From: an uncultured Clostridia bacterium
GTDB taxonomy: Bacteria; Bacillota; Clostridia; Christensenellales; UBA1242
Length of the DNA stretch: 42,864 nt
Assembly: GCA_944377315.1 (NCBI GenBank)
Contig: CALWEM010000003.1
Span: 1-42,864, forward strand
Reading direction: 5' to 3'
Part shown: positions 17,652 through 26,889 of the stretch, in pieces
Layout: every line of letters begins with the position of its first letter
Position numbering within the stretch: position 1 is the stretch's first letter
Translations under genes and position numbers: made by a program
The notes under the pieces: generated by a model
The model's input: only the letters and a program-made list of their open reading frames with translations
Databases searched by the model: none
Told to the model about the DNA's origin: nothing

Positions 17652-18597
17652 ATATCTTTTATCTGGGCTCTTTGGTCTTCTTTTTTCAGCACTTATTGCG
17701 CCTTTTGTTGTCTATTTATGTAAAAGATTGAAATGCTCACAGAGCATTCTTCATTATGTGGACAAGCATAAAAGCAAGGAAGGGACGCCAACAATGGGTG
17801 GCATAATTTTCTTGATAAGTTTGCTTGTCGGTGTTTGTTTTTTGCTCCCTGAAAACAGATTTTTGAGTTTGTTCCTTGTCGTTGTGACATTGGGTTATGC
17901 ACTCTTGGGCTTTTTGGACGATTTTATCAAAATTCACTATCATCATAATGAAGGATTAAAGCCATATCAAAAAATTATTGGACAGTTTGGATTAAGTCTT
18001 ATTGTGGCACTATATCTATATTTCTCTGGCAGGACAAGCCTTAACTTTTTTGGGCTCGTGTTTGATATTGGTGTTTTTATCATTCCGCTTGTGATTTTGG
18101 TTCTAATTGCCACAACCAACAGCGTAAACTTAACTGACGGGCTTGACGGACTTGCTGGAAGTGTGAGTTTTGTCTATTTGTTGTTTTTCGGTATACTTTT
18201 GACAACTTTTGGAAATGCAGAAATGTCCAATCTTGCAATTGTCACCTTTTCACTTTGTGGCGGAGTGCTTGCTTTTCTTTTGTTTAATGTTTTTCCGGCG
18301 AAGATTTTTATGGGTGACACTGGCTCCTTGGCCTTGGGCGGGTTTATTGGCACACTTGCAGTTTTCTCTTCATTGGAATTAATTTTGCCGATTATGGGGA
18401 TTATGTTTGTTTTGTCTGCGGTTTCCGACATTTTGCAGGTATGGCATTTCAAAAGGACGCATAGGCGAATTTTCTTGATGGCTCCACTTCATCATCATTT
18501 TGAAGCGAAGGGTATTCACGAAAATCGAATCGTCTGTGTCTACACGCTTATCACTTTGACTATGTCGGTTTTAACGCTCGTCATATATTTAGTTTAA
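17641..18597 (+). CDS. mraY: Phospho-N-acetylmuramoyl-pentapeptide transferase
   Basis: An integral membrane enzyme that transfers phospho-MurNAc-pentapeptide to undecaprenyl phosphate, forming lipid I. The 318-residue, roughly ten-span protein has KEGTPTMGGI, GFLDDFIKI, NSVNLTDGLDGLAG, FMGDTGSLALGG and the HHHFE signature near the end. AAGGAG at 17629-17634 precedes ATG 17641, which overlaps the end of murE by 11 bp, implying translational coupling. murD follows 8 bp downstream. Confidence 0.97.
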   Translation: MVIKYLLSGLFGLLFSALIAPFVVYLCKRLKCSQSILHYVDKHKSKEGTPTMGGIIFLISLLVGVCFLLPENRFLSLFLVVVTLGYALLGFLDDFIKIHYHHNEGLKPYQKIIGQFGLSLIVALYLYFSGRTSLNFFGLVFDIGVFIIPLVILVLIATTNSVNLTDGLDGLAGSVSFVYLLFFGILLTTFGNAEMSNLAIVTFSLCGGVLAFLLFNVFPAKIFMGDTGSLALGGFIGTLAVFSSLELILPIMGIMFVLSAVSDILQVWHFKRTHRRIFLMAPLHHHFEAKGIHENRIVCVYTLITLTMSVLTLVIYLV

Positions 18598-18605
18598 GGT
18601 GAATT

Positions 18606-19895
18606 ATGAAATTTAAAAACAAGAAATGTCTTGTGTATGGACTGGGAGAAAGTGGCAGAAGTGCCATTAAACTTCTTGGCAAATTGCAAGCATATGTCTT
18701 TTTCTATGACGAAGATTTGGCGTATAAAAATCAAATTGGATATGTGAGCGATTTTGAAAAGGAAAAATTTGACTATTGCATTGTCAGCCCGGGAGTTAAT
18801 GTGGTGGGAAATGAAAATCTTGAATTATTAAAGAAAAACGGCACAAAAATTCTTTCTGAACTTGATTTTGGATTTTTGTTTGTCAAAGGGAAAATTATTG
18901 CTGTCACAGGAACGAATGGAAAGACCACAACTTGTATGCTAATTTATAGAATTTTGAAGGAAGCGGGTAAAAAAGTTTTTTTGTGCGGAAATATTGGTTT
19001 GCCAATTTCAAGTCTGTATGGAAAAACCACAAAAGAGTCATATATAGTTTGCGAAGTGAGCAGTTTTCAACTTGAATTGTCGACAATGTTTAGATGTGAA
19101 GTGGGGGCAATTTTGAACATAAAACCTGACCATTTGGACAGACATCAAACAATGGCAGGGTATGTCAATGTCAAAAGCAAAATCTTGAAAATGTCAAAAA
19201 GAAATGTTTTAAATTTGGATGATGAGATTGTCAAAAAACTTGTTGGAAACAAAAAATACACATTTTTTTCCAAAAAAACACTGAAAAAAGGCGTTTTTAT
19301 CAAAAATAATTGCATTTTTAATAATAAAACAAAAGTTTGTGACTTAAAAAATATTCATCTTTTGGGCGAGAAAAATTTGGAAAATGTTTTGGCGAGTGTG
19401 GCGTGTCTTGCTGACTTTAAGATTGAGAAAAAAACTTTTGAAAAAGCGATTTCTTCTTTCAAACCTTCTTCGCATCGACTGGAAATTGTGGGTGAGCATA
19501 ATGGTGTGACTTTTGTTGATGACAGTAAGGCGACAAATGTTGCTTCTGTTGTCAATGCTTTGACGGCGTTTTCGGGAAGATCCGTTATCCTTCTTTTGGG
19601 TGGTCAAGGAAAGGGATATCCATATGATGAGATATTTCAATATAAGACCAAAATGGTTTTGACTTTTGGAGAAGAAGGTGGAAGCATTTTTCAAACGGCA
19701 AAGAAATATAATAAAAATGTCAAAGGTTTTGAAAAATTTGAAGATGCTTGCAAGTTTGCGGTTCAAACTGCCCAAATGGGAGATATTGTTTTGCTTTCTC
19801 CGGCGTGTTCAAGTTTTGATGAATTTAGTTCATACATTGAGCGTGGTGAAAAATTCAAAGAAATAATTTTGGAGATGATTGGTGGACAAAATTAA
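18606..19895 (+). CDS. murD: UDP-N-acetylmuramoylalanine-D-glutamate ligase
   Basis: Adds D-Glu to UDP-MurNAc-L-Ala. The 429 residues show the N-terminal GLGESGRSA dinucleotide-like fold, SPGV, P-loop VTGTNGKTTT (~98-107), CGNIG, VSSFQLE, NIKPDHLDRH, DDSKATN and the LLSPACSSFDEF end, all typical. AAGGTGA lies before ATG 18606. It overlaps the following ftsW start, so the genes are coupled. Confidence 0.97.
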   Translation: MKFKNKKCLVYGLGESGRSAIKLLGKLQAYVFFYDEDLAYKNQIGYVSDFEKEKFDYCIVSPGVNVVGNENLELLKKNGTKILSELDFGFLFVKGKIIAVTGTNGKTTTCMLIYRILKEAGKKVFLCGNIGLPISSLYGKTTKESYIVCEVSSFQLELSTMFRCEVGAILNIKPDHLDRHQTMAGYVNVKSKILKMSKRNVLNLDDEIVKKLVGNKKYTFFSKKTLKKGVFIKNNCIFNNKTKVCDLKNIHLLGEKNLENVLASVACLADFKIEKKTFEKAISSFKPSSHRLEIVGEHNGVTFVDDSKATNVASVVNALTAFSGRSVILLLGGQGKGYPYDEIFQYKTKMVLTFGEEGGSIFQTAKKYNKNVKGFEKFEDACKFAVQTAQMGDIVLLSPACSSFDEFSSYIERGEKFKEIILEMIGGQN

Positions 19896-21048
19896 AAAAG
19901 TGAAAAAACTTGATATTTTTTCAATAAAAAACCTGAAAAAAAGTGAAAAAATTGACAAGACAATGCTTTTAGTTTTTCTTTTAACTTTTTCACTTGTCAT
20001 TTTTGGCTGTGTTATGGTGTTTAGTGCCAGTTATTACACCGCATCAATCCGTTATGGAAATCAATATTTTTTTCTTTTCAAACAACTTTTGGGAGTTGGT
20101 TTGGGTGTCTTTGCAATGATATTTTTCACCTTTTTTGATTATCATATTTTGAAAAAATTTCGCTATTTGATTTTGGCTGTCAGTGTTGTTCTTTTGGTGC
20201 TTGTTTTTGTGCCATACTTTGGTGTCCAGAGTTATGGTGCGAATCGCTGGGTGAATATTTTGGGAATTTCCATTCAGCCGTCTGAACTTGCCAAATTTGC
20301 ATTGATTTTGTTTTTAAGTTCCTATCTTTCAGAAAATCACGACAACATAAAAACAATGAAAGGACTTTTGCCGGCACTTGTTGTTGCAGGCGTTTTGTGT
20401 CTTCTTGTGATTATTGAACCGAGTATGAGCGTGACGATGTGTCTTGCCTTTCTCACATTTTTTATGTTAATAATTGGCGGAATAAACAAAAAACACACTC
20501 TTATCTTTTCATCTGTGGCAGGCGCGCTTGTTCCAGCACTCATCATTGCCGAACCATATCGAATGAAGCGACTTTTTGCCTTTCTTGACCCGTGGATTTC
20601 TCCGCAAGGAGAAGGGTTTCAATTAATTCAATCTTTGTATGGACTGGGTAATGGTGGTTGGTTTGGTGTTGGACTTTTCAATTCCAGACAAAAATATATG
20701 TTTTTGCCCTTTGCCGAAAGTGATTTTATCTTTTCCATTATTGGTGAAGAGTTTGGATATATTGGCTGTCTTTTTTTGATTTTGATTTTTGCGACGCTTG
20801 TCTTTTTGTTAATCAAAATTGGTCTTAACGCCAAAGATAGGTTTGGTTGTCTATTGTCCTGTGGAGTTGGAATTTTGATTGCCGTGCAAACGCTTTTGAA
20901 TATTGCCGTGGTCACGGGTTCAATTCCGCCAACTGGACTTCCTCTTCCATTCATTTCAAGTGGCGGAACAAGTGTTGCGGTGTTTATGGCAGGAGTGGGT
21001 GTTTGCTTAAATGTCCACAGAAAATCAAAAAGAAATTTGGGTGAGTGA
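19882..21048 (+). CDS. ftsW: SEDS-family glycosyltransferase FtsW/SpoVE
   Basis: A polytopic SEDS protein that polymerises septal (or cortex) glycan with a class B penicillin-binding protein. About ten membrane spans; VMVFSASYY, YGANRWVNILGISIQPSELAKFA, and PTGLPLPFISSGGTS are hallmarks. Context in the mur cluster favours FtsW, though SpoVE cannot be excluded by sequence alone. I place the start at GTG 19882, seven bases after GGAG; TTG 19879 is an alternative. It overlaps the end of murD. No cognate penicillin-binding protein and no murG follow it; instead there is a 220-bp AT-rich gap. Confidence 0.92.
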   Translation: MDKIKKVKKLDIFSIKNLKKSEKIDKTMLLVFLLTFSLVIFGCVMVFSASYYTASIRYGNQYFFLFKQLLGVGLGVFAMIFFTFFDYHILKKFRYLILAVSVVLLVLVFVPYFGVQSYGANRWVNILGISIQPSELAKFALILFLSSYLSENHDNIKTMKGLLPALVVAGVLCLLVIIEPSMSVTMCLAFLTFFMLIIGGINKKHTLIFSSVAGALVPALIIAEPYRMKRLFAFLDPWISPQGEGFQLIQSLYGLGNGGWFGVGLFNSRQKYMFLPFAESDFIFSIIGEEFGYIGCLFLILIFATLVFLLIKIGLNAKDRFGCLLSCGVGILIAVQTLLNIAVVTGSIPPTGLPLPFISSGGTSVAVFMAGVGVCLNVHRKSKRNLGE

Positions 21049-21257
21049 AAAACTTTTTGAAGTGGGAAAATTGTTGAAAATAAGAAAAAATACAAAAATT
21101 TTCAGTTTTTAAGCAAAAAATTTGCAATTTTTGATGATTTTTTATATTTTTTGAATATTTTTATTGATTTTTCACTTTTTTTGTTTAGTGATAAATTGGT
21201 TTAAATTTTGACAATTTCATTCGAATTTTTCTTGTAACTATCCTTGTGTTTTTGCCA

Positions 21258-21263
21258 TATAAT
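21258..21263 (+). promoter_or_regulatory. -10 hexamer immediately before the murA ATG
   Basis: A perfect TATAAT ends five bases before ATG 21269. I see no good -35 at the right distance (TTGTAA at 21232 would need a 20-bp spacer). If used, the mRNA would begin at the start codon. Confidence 0.4.
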
Positions 21264-21268
21264 TTTAT

Positions 21269-22531
21269 ATGAGTGAAGTTTTTTTGATGCGTGGGGGAAG
21301 ACTTTTGTCTGGTGAGATTGAAGTGGAAGCGTCCAAAAATGCCTATCTTCCAATTCTGGCTTCTTCCATTTTGTGTGATGGTGAAGTGACTTTCACAAAC
21401 ACGCCAAAGTTTTTGGATATTGAAAATATGTGTGAGATATTGAAAGAGTTGAATGTCAAAATTTCAAGAGATGGCAAATTTCTTTCATTAAACACAGAAG
21501 GAGTGAAAAATGAAAAAATAACATATGAAAAGACCAGCAAACTTCGGGCTTCCATTTTCCTTTTGGGTGCGATGATTGGGAAATTCCGTCAAGCCATCAT
21601 TTCCTATCCGGGTGGTTGCAAAATTGGAACGCGACCGATTGACTTACATCTCAAAGCCTTTCGAAGTTTGGGTGTGAAAATTGTTGAAAAACACGGCTAC
21701 ATATATTGCAATGCTCAAAACATCAAAGCGGGCAATGTGGTTTTTCCATTTGCGAGCGTTGGAGCAACGGAAAGTTTGATGATGTGTGCCACACTGCTTG
21801 ACGGTGAAACCACGCTATATAATGTGGCAAAAGAGCCAGAAATTGAGGAACTTGCTCGATTTTTGAATTTGATGGGTGCAAAAATTTATGGTGCTGGCAC
21901 TGATGTCATAAAAATCGTGGGTGTGAAAAAATTACATTCTTGCGAATTTACTGTTTTTCCTGACCGTATTATTGCTGGCTCGCACATAATTTTGGGAGCG
22001 TTGTGTGGGAAAAATATGGTGATAAAAAATTTTAGAAAGGAAAATAATCAATTTCTTCTTAATATTCTTAAAGAAACCGCTTGCGAATTTAGAGTGAAAA
22101 ATGATATGATAAATATATCAGCAATGGGCAAATTTCCAAGTTGTAAGTTTGTTGAAACACTGCCATATCCCTTTTTCTCGACCGACCTTCAACCGCAGTT
22201 TATGGTGATGCAGACACTTTCTTCAGGCACTTGTGTTATCAAGGAGAATTTGTTTGAAAATCGTTTTAACCATATTCCAGAACTCACAAAAATGGGCGCT
22301 GATATTTTGGTGAAGGACCGTTTGGCGATTGTGAGTGGCGTGGAAAAACTTTTTGGAGCGGATGTGTATGCTTCCGATCTTCGTGCAGGTGCTGGGCTGG
22401 TGATTGCGGGGTTGATGGCGGAAGGCTACACCACTTTGCATAACATCGAACTTATCGACCGAGGCTATGAAAATTTGGAAGAAAAATATCAGCAACTGGG
22501 TGCTGAAATCAAAAGGGTGAAAATTGAGTAA
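21269..22531 (+). CDS. murA: UDP-N-acetylglucosamine 1-carboxyvinyltransferase
   Basis: Catalyses the first committed step of peptidoglycan synthesis, adding enolpyruvate from PEP to UDP-GlcNAc. The 420 residues carry EASKNAYLPIL (Lys/Asn pair), PGGCKIGTRPIDLH with the fosfomycin-target Cys, GATESLMM, YPFFSTDLQPQFM, and DLRAGAGLVIAGL. The first motif is ASKNAY rather than the common GSKNAA. No Shine-Dalgarno precedes ATG 21269. The stop overlaps the divIB start. Confidence 0.96.
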   Translation: MSEVFLMRGGRLLSGEIEVEASKNAYLPILASSILCDGEVTFTNTPKFLDIENMCEILKELNVKISRDGKFLSLNTEGVKNEKITYEKTSKLRASIFLLGAMIGKFRQAIISYPGGCKIGTRPIDLHLKAFRSLGVKIVEKHGYIYCNAQNIKAGNVVFPFASVGATESLMMCATLLDGETTLYNVAKEPEIEELARFLNLMGAKIYGAGTDVIKIVGVKKLHSCEFTVFPDRIIAGSHIILGALCGKNMVIKNFRKENNQFLLNILKETACEFRVKNDMINISAMGKFPSCKFVETLPYPFFSTDLQPQFMVMQTLSSGTCVIKENLFENRFNHIPELTKMGADILVKDRLAIVSGVEKLFGADVYASDLRAGAGLVIAGLMAEGYTTLHNIELIDRGYENLEEKYQQLGAEIKRVKIE

Positions 22532-23498
22532 AAAAGCGATTATTTCTCTTTCAATAGTGTTGGGAATTGTGGCAGTTATCCTTATCTTGTTTTGGACGCT
22601 GTTTGCTTTATCCACGGTGACTGTGAACTATAAAACCACCACAATCAATTTGAATGTTGAAGACGAAGAAATTGTCAAAGCAGGCGAATTCCAATTTGGC
22701 GCCTGTGTCCTTTTTGACGGCAAAAACAAATATATTGAAAATATCAACAACTATGTCAGTCAGAATGAGAATTTTGCATATCTTGAAATTGTCAATATTG
22801 AAACCGTTTTTCCAAACAAATATGTCATTCATATTGCTGAACGCGAAGAAGTTTTTGCTGTTTCTTTTGATGGACAAACTCTCATCTGCGATGACGATTT
22901 GAGAGTGCTCAAAATTTTGAATGAAGAATATGAAAGCACAAAAGAAAATCCGATTCTTCTTGAAAACTTGGAAATAGAAAATCAGGAAATCAAAGTTGGC
23001 ACATTTTTGGAAGTTAAAGAAAAAGGTGTGTTAAATTTGTTTGACGCGCAATTTGTCAATAATCGTGATTTAAAAGAGCAAAAGGCTTATTTCAAAAGCA
23101 TCACACTTGGAACAAATTATGTTGAGATAACGGACAAAACTTATGATAATATAACCATTCAAACTTTTGGCGGTTTAACATATGTTGTGAACAATATCGA
23201 TTTTGCCTTGGCAGAGAAATTTCGACTTTTGTTTGCAATTGACAGTGCAATATATTTGCAAATTAATGAAGACGGGCAACTTGTCGATAAAAATGGCGAA
23301 CCAGTTTGTGACTTTGTTTATGACGAAAATGGCGAGATTATGAAAGACGAAAATGGAAACGCTTTGAAAGGCAAAATCTGGACATATGAACGGCTGAAAA
23401 ACGGATATGTTCTCATTGATAACAACATTTTAAACGACTTTCAAGAAGTTTTGCCAACAGACATATATTACAAACTTATGGACAAAAAAATTGGCTAA
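22524..23498 (+). CDS. divIB: Cell division protein DivIB/FtsQ-like
   Basis: A probable divisome protein with a short cytosolic tail, one span (~residues 5-30) and an extracytoplasmic POTRA-like domain whose end, VFPNKYVIHIAEREEVFAVSFDGQTLICDDDLRVL, follows the FtsQ/DivIB pattern (P-x-x-x-x-I-x-I-x-E-R-x-x-V-A, then a D-x-x-G-like segment). The 324-residue protein is otherwise divergent, and its C-terminal part holds a run of related Asp-Asn-Gly-Glu motifs at ~250-285. The start is TTG 22524 with AAGGGTGA upstream, overlapping murA by 8 bp. Confidence 0.8.
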   Translation: MSKKAIISLSIVLGIVAVILILFWTLFALSTVTVNYKTTTINLNVEDEEIVKAGEFQFGACVLFDGKNKYIENINNYVSQNENFAYLEIVNIETVFPNKYVIHIAEREEVFAVSFDGQTLICDDDLRVLKILNEEYESTKENPILLENLEIENQEIKVGTFLEVKEKGVLNLFDAQFVNNRDLKEQKAYFKSITLGTNYVEITDKTYDNITIQTFGGLTYVVNNIDFALAEKFRLLFAIDSAIYLQINEDGQLVDKNGEPVCDFVYDENGEIMKDENGNALKGKIWTYERLKNGYVLIDNNILNDFQEVLPTDIYYKLMDKKIG

Positions 23499-23528
23499 TA
23501 TTTTTTGAAGATTTATTCAATTTTTGTG

Positions 23529-23557
23529 TTGACAATAAGCAGATAAGAATGTATACT
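23529..23557 (+). promoter_or_regulatory. Sigma-A promoter of the small gene/LRR unit
   Basis: TTGACA (23529-23534), 17-bp spacer, TATACT (23552-23557). AAAGGAGA follows at 23563-23570. Confidence 0.8.
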
Positions 23558-23575
23558 AAGTTAAAGGAGAAAATA

Positions 23576-23866
23576 ATGCTTATTGCTTTAAAAATCAAGA
23601 AAATAAACGAGTTTAATGAATATATTTTGCAAGATAATAAGGCAAAAAAAGAACACCGACTTATTTTGGAATTTTTTGAGATTAAGCCAAAAGTCGGTGA
23701 TATTATTTTGTTGGATGAAAAGTTACTTGACCCAAAAAGTGATTTATATATTCAGTCATACGCGTTCACAAAATTAGACGAAAATGATGACAAAACTGAC
23801 GAAATTGACATAGCGGGACTTGTTTGTGGTGACAAAAATTATTTTTTGAAAAGGATGTATGGCTAA
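23576..23866 (+). CDS. Small protein of unknown function
   Basis: A 96-residue acidic/lysine-rich soluble protein that I do not recognise. ATG 23576 is chosen because AAAGGAGA sits five bases upstream and the promoter's -10 lies within any longer frame. It reads as beta-strand elements (MLIALKIKKI, HRLILEFFEIKPKVGDIILLDEKLL), an acidic loop, and IAGLVCGDKNYFLKRMYG. The end overlaps the next gene by 8 bp (ATGTATGGCTAA), indicating co-translation with the LRR gene. Confidence 0.7.
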   Translation: MLIALKIKKINEFNEYILQDNKAKKEHRLILEFFEIKPKVGDIILLDEKLLDPKSDLYIQSYAFTKLDENDDKTDEIDIAGLVCGDKNYFLKRMYG

Positions 23867-25241
23867 TATGGAAAATGCAGATTTGAAATGGATAAAAAAA
23901 CATTATGGAGAAAAATTTTCACACTTATGTCGTGACTTATTCCCGACAATTCTTGAAAAAGAAGGATTTTTAATTGAAATAATAAGAAAAAATTTTTCGC
24001 AGAGTCGAGAATTATATGACGACATCGTGAATGGCAATCTTGTGAATTCTTTTAAGAGTTATATATACAGCCAAATCAAAAGTAATGAAAGCAAAATGAT
24101 GGTAAATTTGACGCCGGAAGAACTTATGGACAAGGCTGGATATATTCTCTATCCAGAATGCAAAACCGAAAACGATATCCAAAGCTTCAGGCATTTTTAT
24201 CACCGCGGTTCACCAACCCCAAAATATAGCGGGGAGGGGAATCCTGCAAAGTATGAAGGTGAAGAGCTTTGCACTTTTAATGGTGGCAGATTAAAAACAA
24301 ATCGCGTTTGGTTTGCTGTTAAGAAAAATGTTGACGAAATAAGACGCAAAGATTTCAAAAATCCACGGTGAGAAGATGATTATGGCGTGAGTGTTTTAAG
24401 CATCCAATTTTCTCGGAGTGAGCCCAGTGTGCTTTCCATTAAAAATAGATATAACCACACAGTTCTAAACCCTGATGCAACTTGCAGTAATAACCTTGAC
24501 AATATTGTGCCAGGCTTGACTCAAGCGTTTGAAAACACCTATGGAATATCACTTGCAAACAAAAATTTGCACTCTTTTGAAATTCCGGGTTATGTTCAAT
24601 CAAGAGATGGAAAGTTTTATAAATATAACCAAGAAATAGACAATTTTTATTATTGCCCAAATAATACCATAATTGAAAATGGTGAAGTAAGACATCTTGA
24701 TGAAAACAAATATATTCTTTTTAATGACTATATTCTTGATTTAGAGAGAAAAGAAATAATAAGTTGTGTTAATTCTATATTTTCTAGATATGAAACCGGA
24801 TCTTTTATTGAAAGTGTTGGAAAAATAAAAGACATAAAACGCGTGCCAACCAATGATGGGCTAACTCTTCAAATTACGCCAGAAGAAGGTGAGATTGTTG
24901 AAATCAAACTAAATAAGCTCAATGAAATTGTCAGCTATTACAATCCAAATGTTGAAGAGATTGGTAATAGTTTCTTGGAGCAAAACGAATCATTAACAAG
25001 CATTAATTTGCCAAATGCTAAAAAGATTGGTGAGTATTTTTTATTGTGTAACAAAGCATTAACAAATATAAATTTACCAAATGTTGAAGAGATTGGTAAT
25101 AGCTTCTTGGATCAAAACGAATCATTAACAAACATTAATTTGCCAAAAGTAAAAAAGATTGGCTGTCTTTTCTTGAGAAGAAACAAAGCATTGAGAGAAA
25201 AAGTTATGTCAGATATTAAAAATTCAGGTCGAGAAATTTAA
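23859..25241 (+). pseudogene. Leucine-rich-repeat protein gene interrupted by an in-frame TGA (24369-24371)
   Basis: Two open segments, 23859-24368 and 24372-25241, are in the same frame and separated only by TGA at 24369-24371. Read through, the text is continuous (NPR-stop-EDDYGVSVLSIQFSR), and the second half has no ribosome site of its own, only an unsupported GTG at 24387. I therefore treat them as one gene of about 460 codons. One C-to-T change (CGA to TGA) would explain it. The N-terminal half is helical; the middle has KNRYNHTVLNPDATCSNNLDNI, a segment I associate with LRR-bearing clostridial proteins from memory. The C terminus holds four 22-residue repeats. It could be a nonsense mutant, a sequencing error or readthrough. 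Start 23859 or 23868. Confidence 0.7.
24948..25211 (+). repeat. Four tandem 66-bp leucine-rich repeats
   Basis: Units at 24948-25013, 25014-25079, 25080-25145 and 25146-25211 encode 22-residue repeats of the form NVEEIGNSFLEQNESLTSINLP. Units 1 and 3 are almost identical in DNA, and 2 and 4 resemble each other, suggesting duplication of a 132-bp pair. The pattern fits BspA-type LRR_5. Confidence 0.9.
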
Positions 25242-25295
25242 TGGAAGGGTGTCAAATTTAATGAGATTTAAAATATTTTTGATTTGAAAAATGTG

Positions 25296-25331
25296 AAAAA
25301 AATCTAAATCGGAATGGTTTAGATTTTTTTT
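25296..25331. terminator. Bidirectional terminator between the LRR gene and serS
   Basis: AAAAAAATCTAAA pairs with TTTAGATTTTTTT around a ~9-nt loop between convergent genes. Confidence 0.85.
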
Positions 25332-25364
25332 GAATGTCAAATTGTTAGATGAATGCTAATTGAT

Positions 25365-26651
25365 TTATTTTATTGGTTTTATCACTTCTTTTCCGCCCAT
25401 ATAGGCTTGCAAAACTTTTGGGATTTTGATGCTTCCATCTTCTTGATAATTGTTTTCAAGAAGAGCGATAAGTGCTCTTGGAGAAGCGAGAACGGTGTTG
25501 TTCAAGGTGTGAAGGAAATAGTTTCCTTTTTCGCCTTTTGCGCGTATGCCTAGGCGCCTTGCTTGTGCATCGCCAAGAGTGGAACAAGAGCCAACTTCAA
25601 AATATTTTTGTTGTCTTGGGCTCCACGCTTCAATATCGCAAGACTTAACTTTCAAATCTGCCAAATCGCCACTGCAACATTCAAGTTGGCGAACTGGGAT
25701 ATCTAAATGGCGGAAGACATCAACGGTGTATTTCCACATTTTGTTGTAATATTCCATACTTTCTTCTGGCTTGCAGATGACAATCATTTCTTGTTTTTCG
25801 AATTGATGCACGCGATAAAGTCCACGCTCTTCAAGCCCGTGGGCTCCACCTTCTTTTCGGAAGCACGGTGAGTAGGATGTCATACGAATTGGGAGAGTGT
25901 TTTCGTTTATGAGTTGACCTTTGAATTTTCCTATCATTGAGTGTTCGCTTGTGCCAACAAGGAACAAATCTTCACCTTCAATTTTATACATCATTGCTTC
26001 CATTTCGGCAAAACTCATAACCCCATTGACAACATCGCTTCGAATCATAAATGGCGGAATGCAATATGTGAAGCCTTGTTCAATCATATAATCTCTGCCA
26101 TAGGCAATCATCGCTTCGTGCAAGCGAGCAGCATCACCGATAAGATAATAGAAGCCTGTTCCGCTTGTTCTTCCAGCACTTTCTTTGTCAAGCCCACCAA
26201 TTTTTTCCAGAATGTCAGCGTGATATGGAATTTCGAAGTTTGGCACTTTTGGGTCACCAAATCTTTCCACTTCCACATTTTCGCTGTCATTTTTTCCAAT
26301 TGGCACACTTTTGTCGATAATGTTTGGAATGGTGAGCATAATTTTTCTCACTTCTTCTTCCGTTTTTTCAATTTCTTTTTCAATTTCTTCAATTCGCTCG
26401 TTGTTCGCTCGCACTTGTTCTTTGATTTTGCCTGCCTCTTCCAACTTTTTTTCACGCATAAGTTGTCCAATTTGTCCGCTCAATGTGTTACGCATTGCAC
26501 GCAAAGAATCGCATTCTTGTTTGAGAGCGCGATTTTTCTTATCTAACTCTTCCACTTTGTCAACAAGTGGCAGTTTTTCATCTTGAAACTTCTTTTTGAT
26601 GTTTTCTTTGACCAGTTCTTTGTTTGTTCGAATTAAGTTTATATCAATCAT
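25365..26651 (-). CDS. serS: Seryl-tRNA synthetase
   Basis: A class II synthetase charging tRNA-Ser (and tRNA-Sec where present). The 428 residues start with the N-terminal coiled-coil arm (~25-105), followed by the catalytic core with motif 2 (SYSPCFRKEGGAHGLEERGLYRVHQFEKQEM) and motif 3 (NTVLASPRALIALLENNYQEDGSI). AGAGG precedes the ATG (26649-26651). The promoter lies so close that the leader is only about 15 nt, leaving no room for a T-box. Divergent from ftsA. Confidence 0.97.
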   Translation of the reverse strand: MIDINLIRTNKELVKENIKKKFQDEKLPLVDKVEELDKKNRALKQECDSLRAMRNTLSGQIGQLMREKKLEEAGKIKEQVRANNERIEEIEKEIEKTEEEVRKIMLTIPNIIDKSVPIGKNDSENVEVERFGDPKVPNFEIPYHADILEKIGGLDKESAGRTSGTGFYYLIGDAARLHEAMIAYGRDYMIEQGFTYCIPPFMIRSDVVNGVMSFAEMEAMMYKIEGEDLFLVGTSEHSMIGKFKGQLINENTLPIRMTSYSPCFRKEGGAHGLEERGLYRVHQFEKQEMIVICKPEESMEYYNKMWKYTVDVFRHLDIPVRQLECCSGDLADLKVKSCDIEAWSPRQQKYFEVGSCSTLGDAQARRLGIRAKGEKGNYFLHTLNNTVLASPRALIALLENNYQEDGSIKIPKVLQAYMGGKEVIKPIK

Positions 26652-26671
26652 TTTTCTAACCTCTTTAGTTT

Positions 26672-26700
26672 AGTATAGTCCAAAAGAAAGCAAAAAGCAA
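26672..26700 (-). promoter_or_regulatory. serS promoter
   Basis: Minus strand TTGCTT (complement of 26695-26700), 17-bp spacer, TATACT (complement of 26672-26677). Confidence 0.7.
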
Positions 26701-26820
26701 GTTTTTAAATCAAATTACACTTTTTTCCTTCCAAAATTTTTGAAAAAAACAAGGTTAAAAGACAGGTTTTGCATAATTATTAAAAAAAATAAATTTTTAT
26801 AAATTTTTCTGCTATTTTGT

Positions 26821-26849
26821 TTGACTTTTTATATTTTCTTTATTAAAAT
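26821..26849 (+). promoter_or_regulatory. ftsA promoter
   Basis: TTGACT (26821-26826), 17-bp spacer, TAAAAT (26844-26849), about 40 bp before the ftsA ATG. A TATAAT also occurs at 26855-26860. Confidence 0.7.
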
Positions 26850-26889
26850 ATAAATATAATAATGTTTTTTGCATAGGTGAAGGAGAGAT

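Noticed and set aside
21049..21268. Hidden gene (for example murG or ftsL) between ftsW and murA
   Set aside because: Only 220 very AT-rich bases with no convincing frame or ribosome site.
24369..24371. TGA as a sense codon (alternative genetic code)
   Set aside because: sigG, ftsW, der and the hydrolase end at TGA in the expected place, and conserved Trp positions use TGG.
24387..25241. Independent LRR gene starting at GTG 24387
   Set aside because: No ribosome site, same frame as the upstream segment, and the text flows across the TGA; treated as the second half of one gene.
26652..26889. T-box leader for serS
   Set aside because: The serS promoter lies about 20 bases before the start, leaving a leader of only ~15 nt; no T-box sequence seen.
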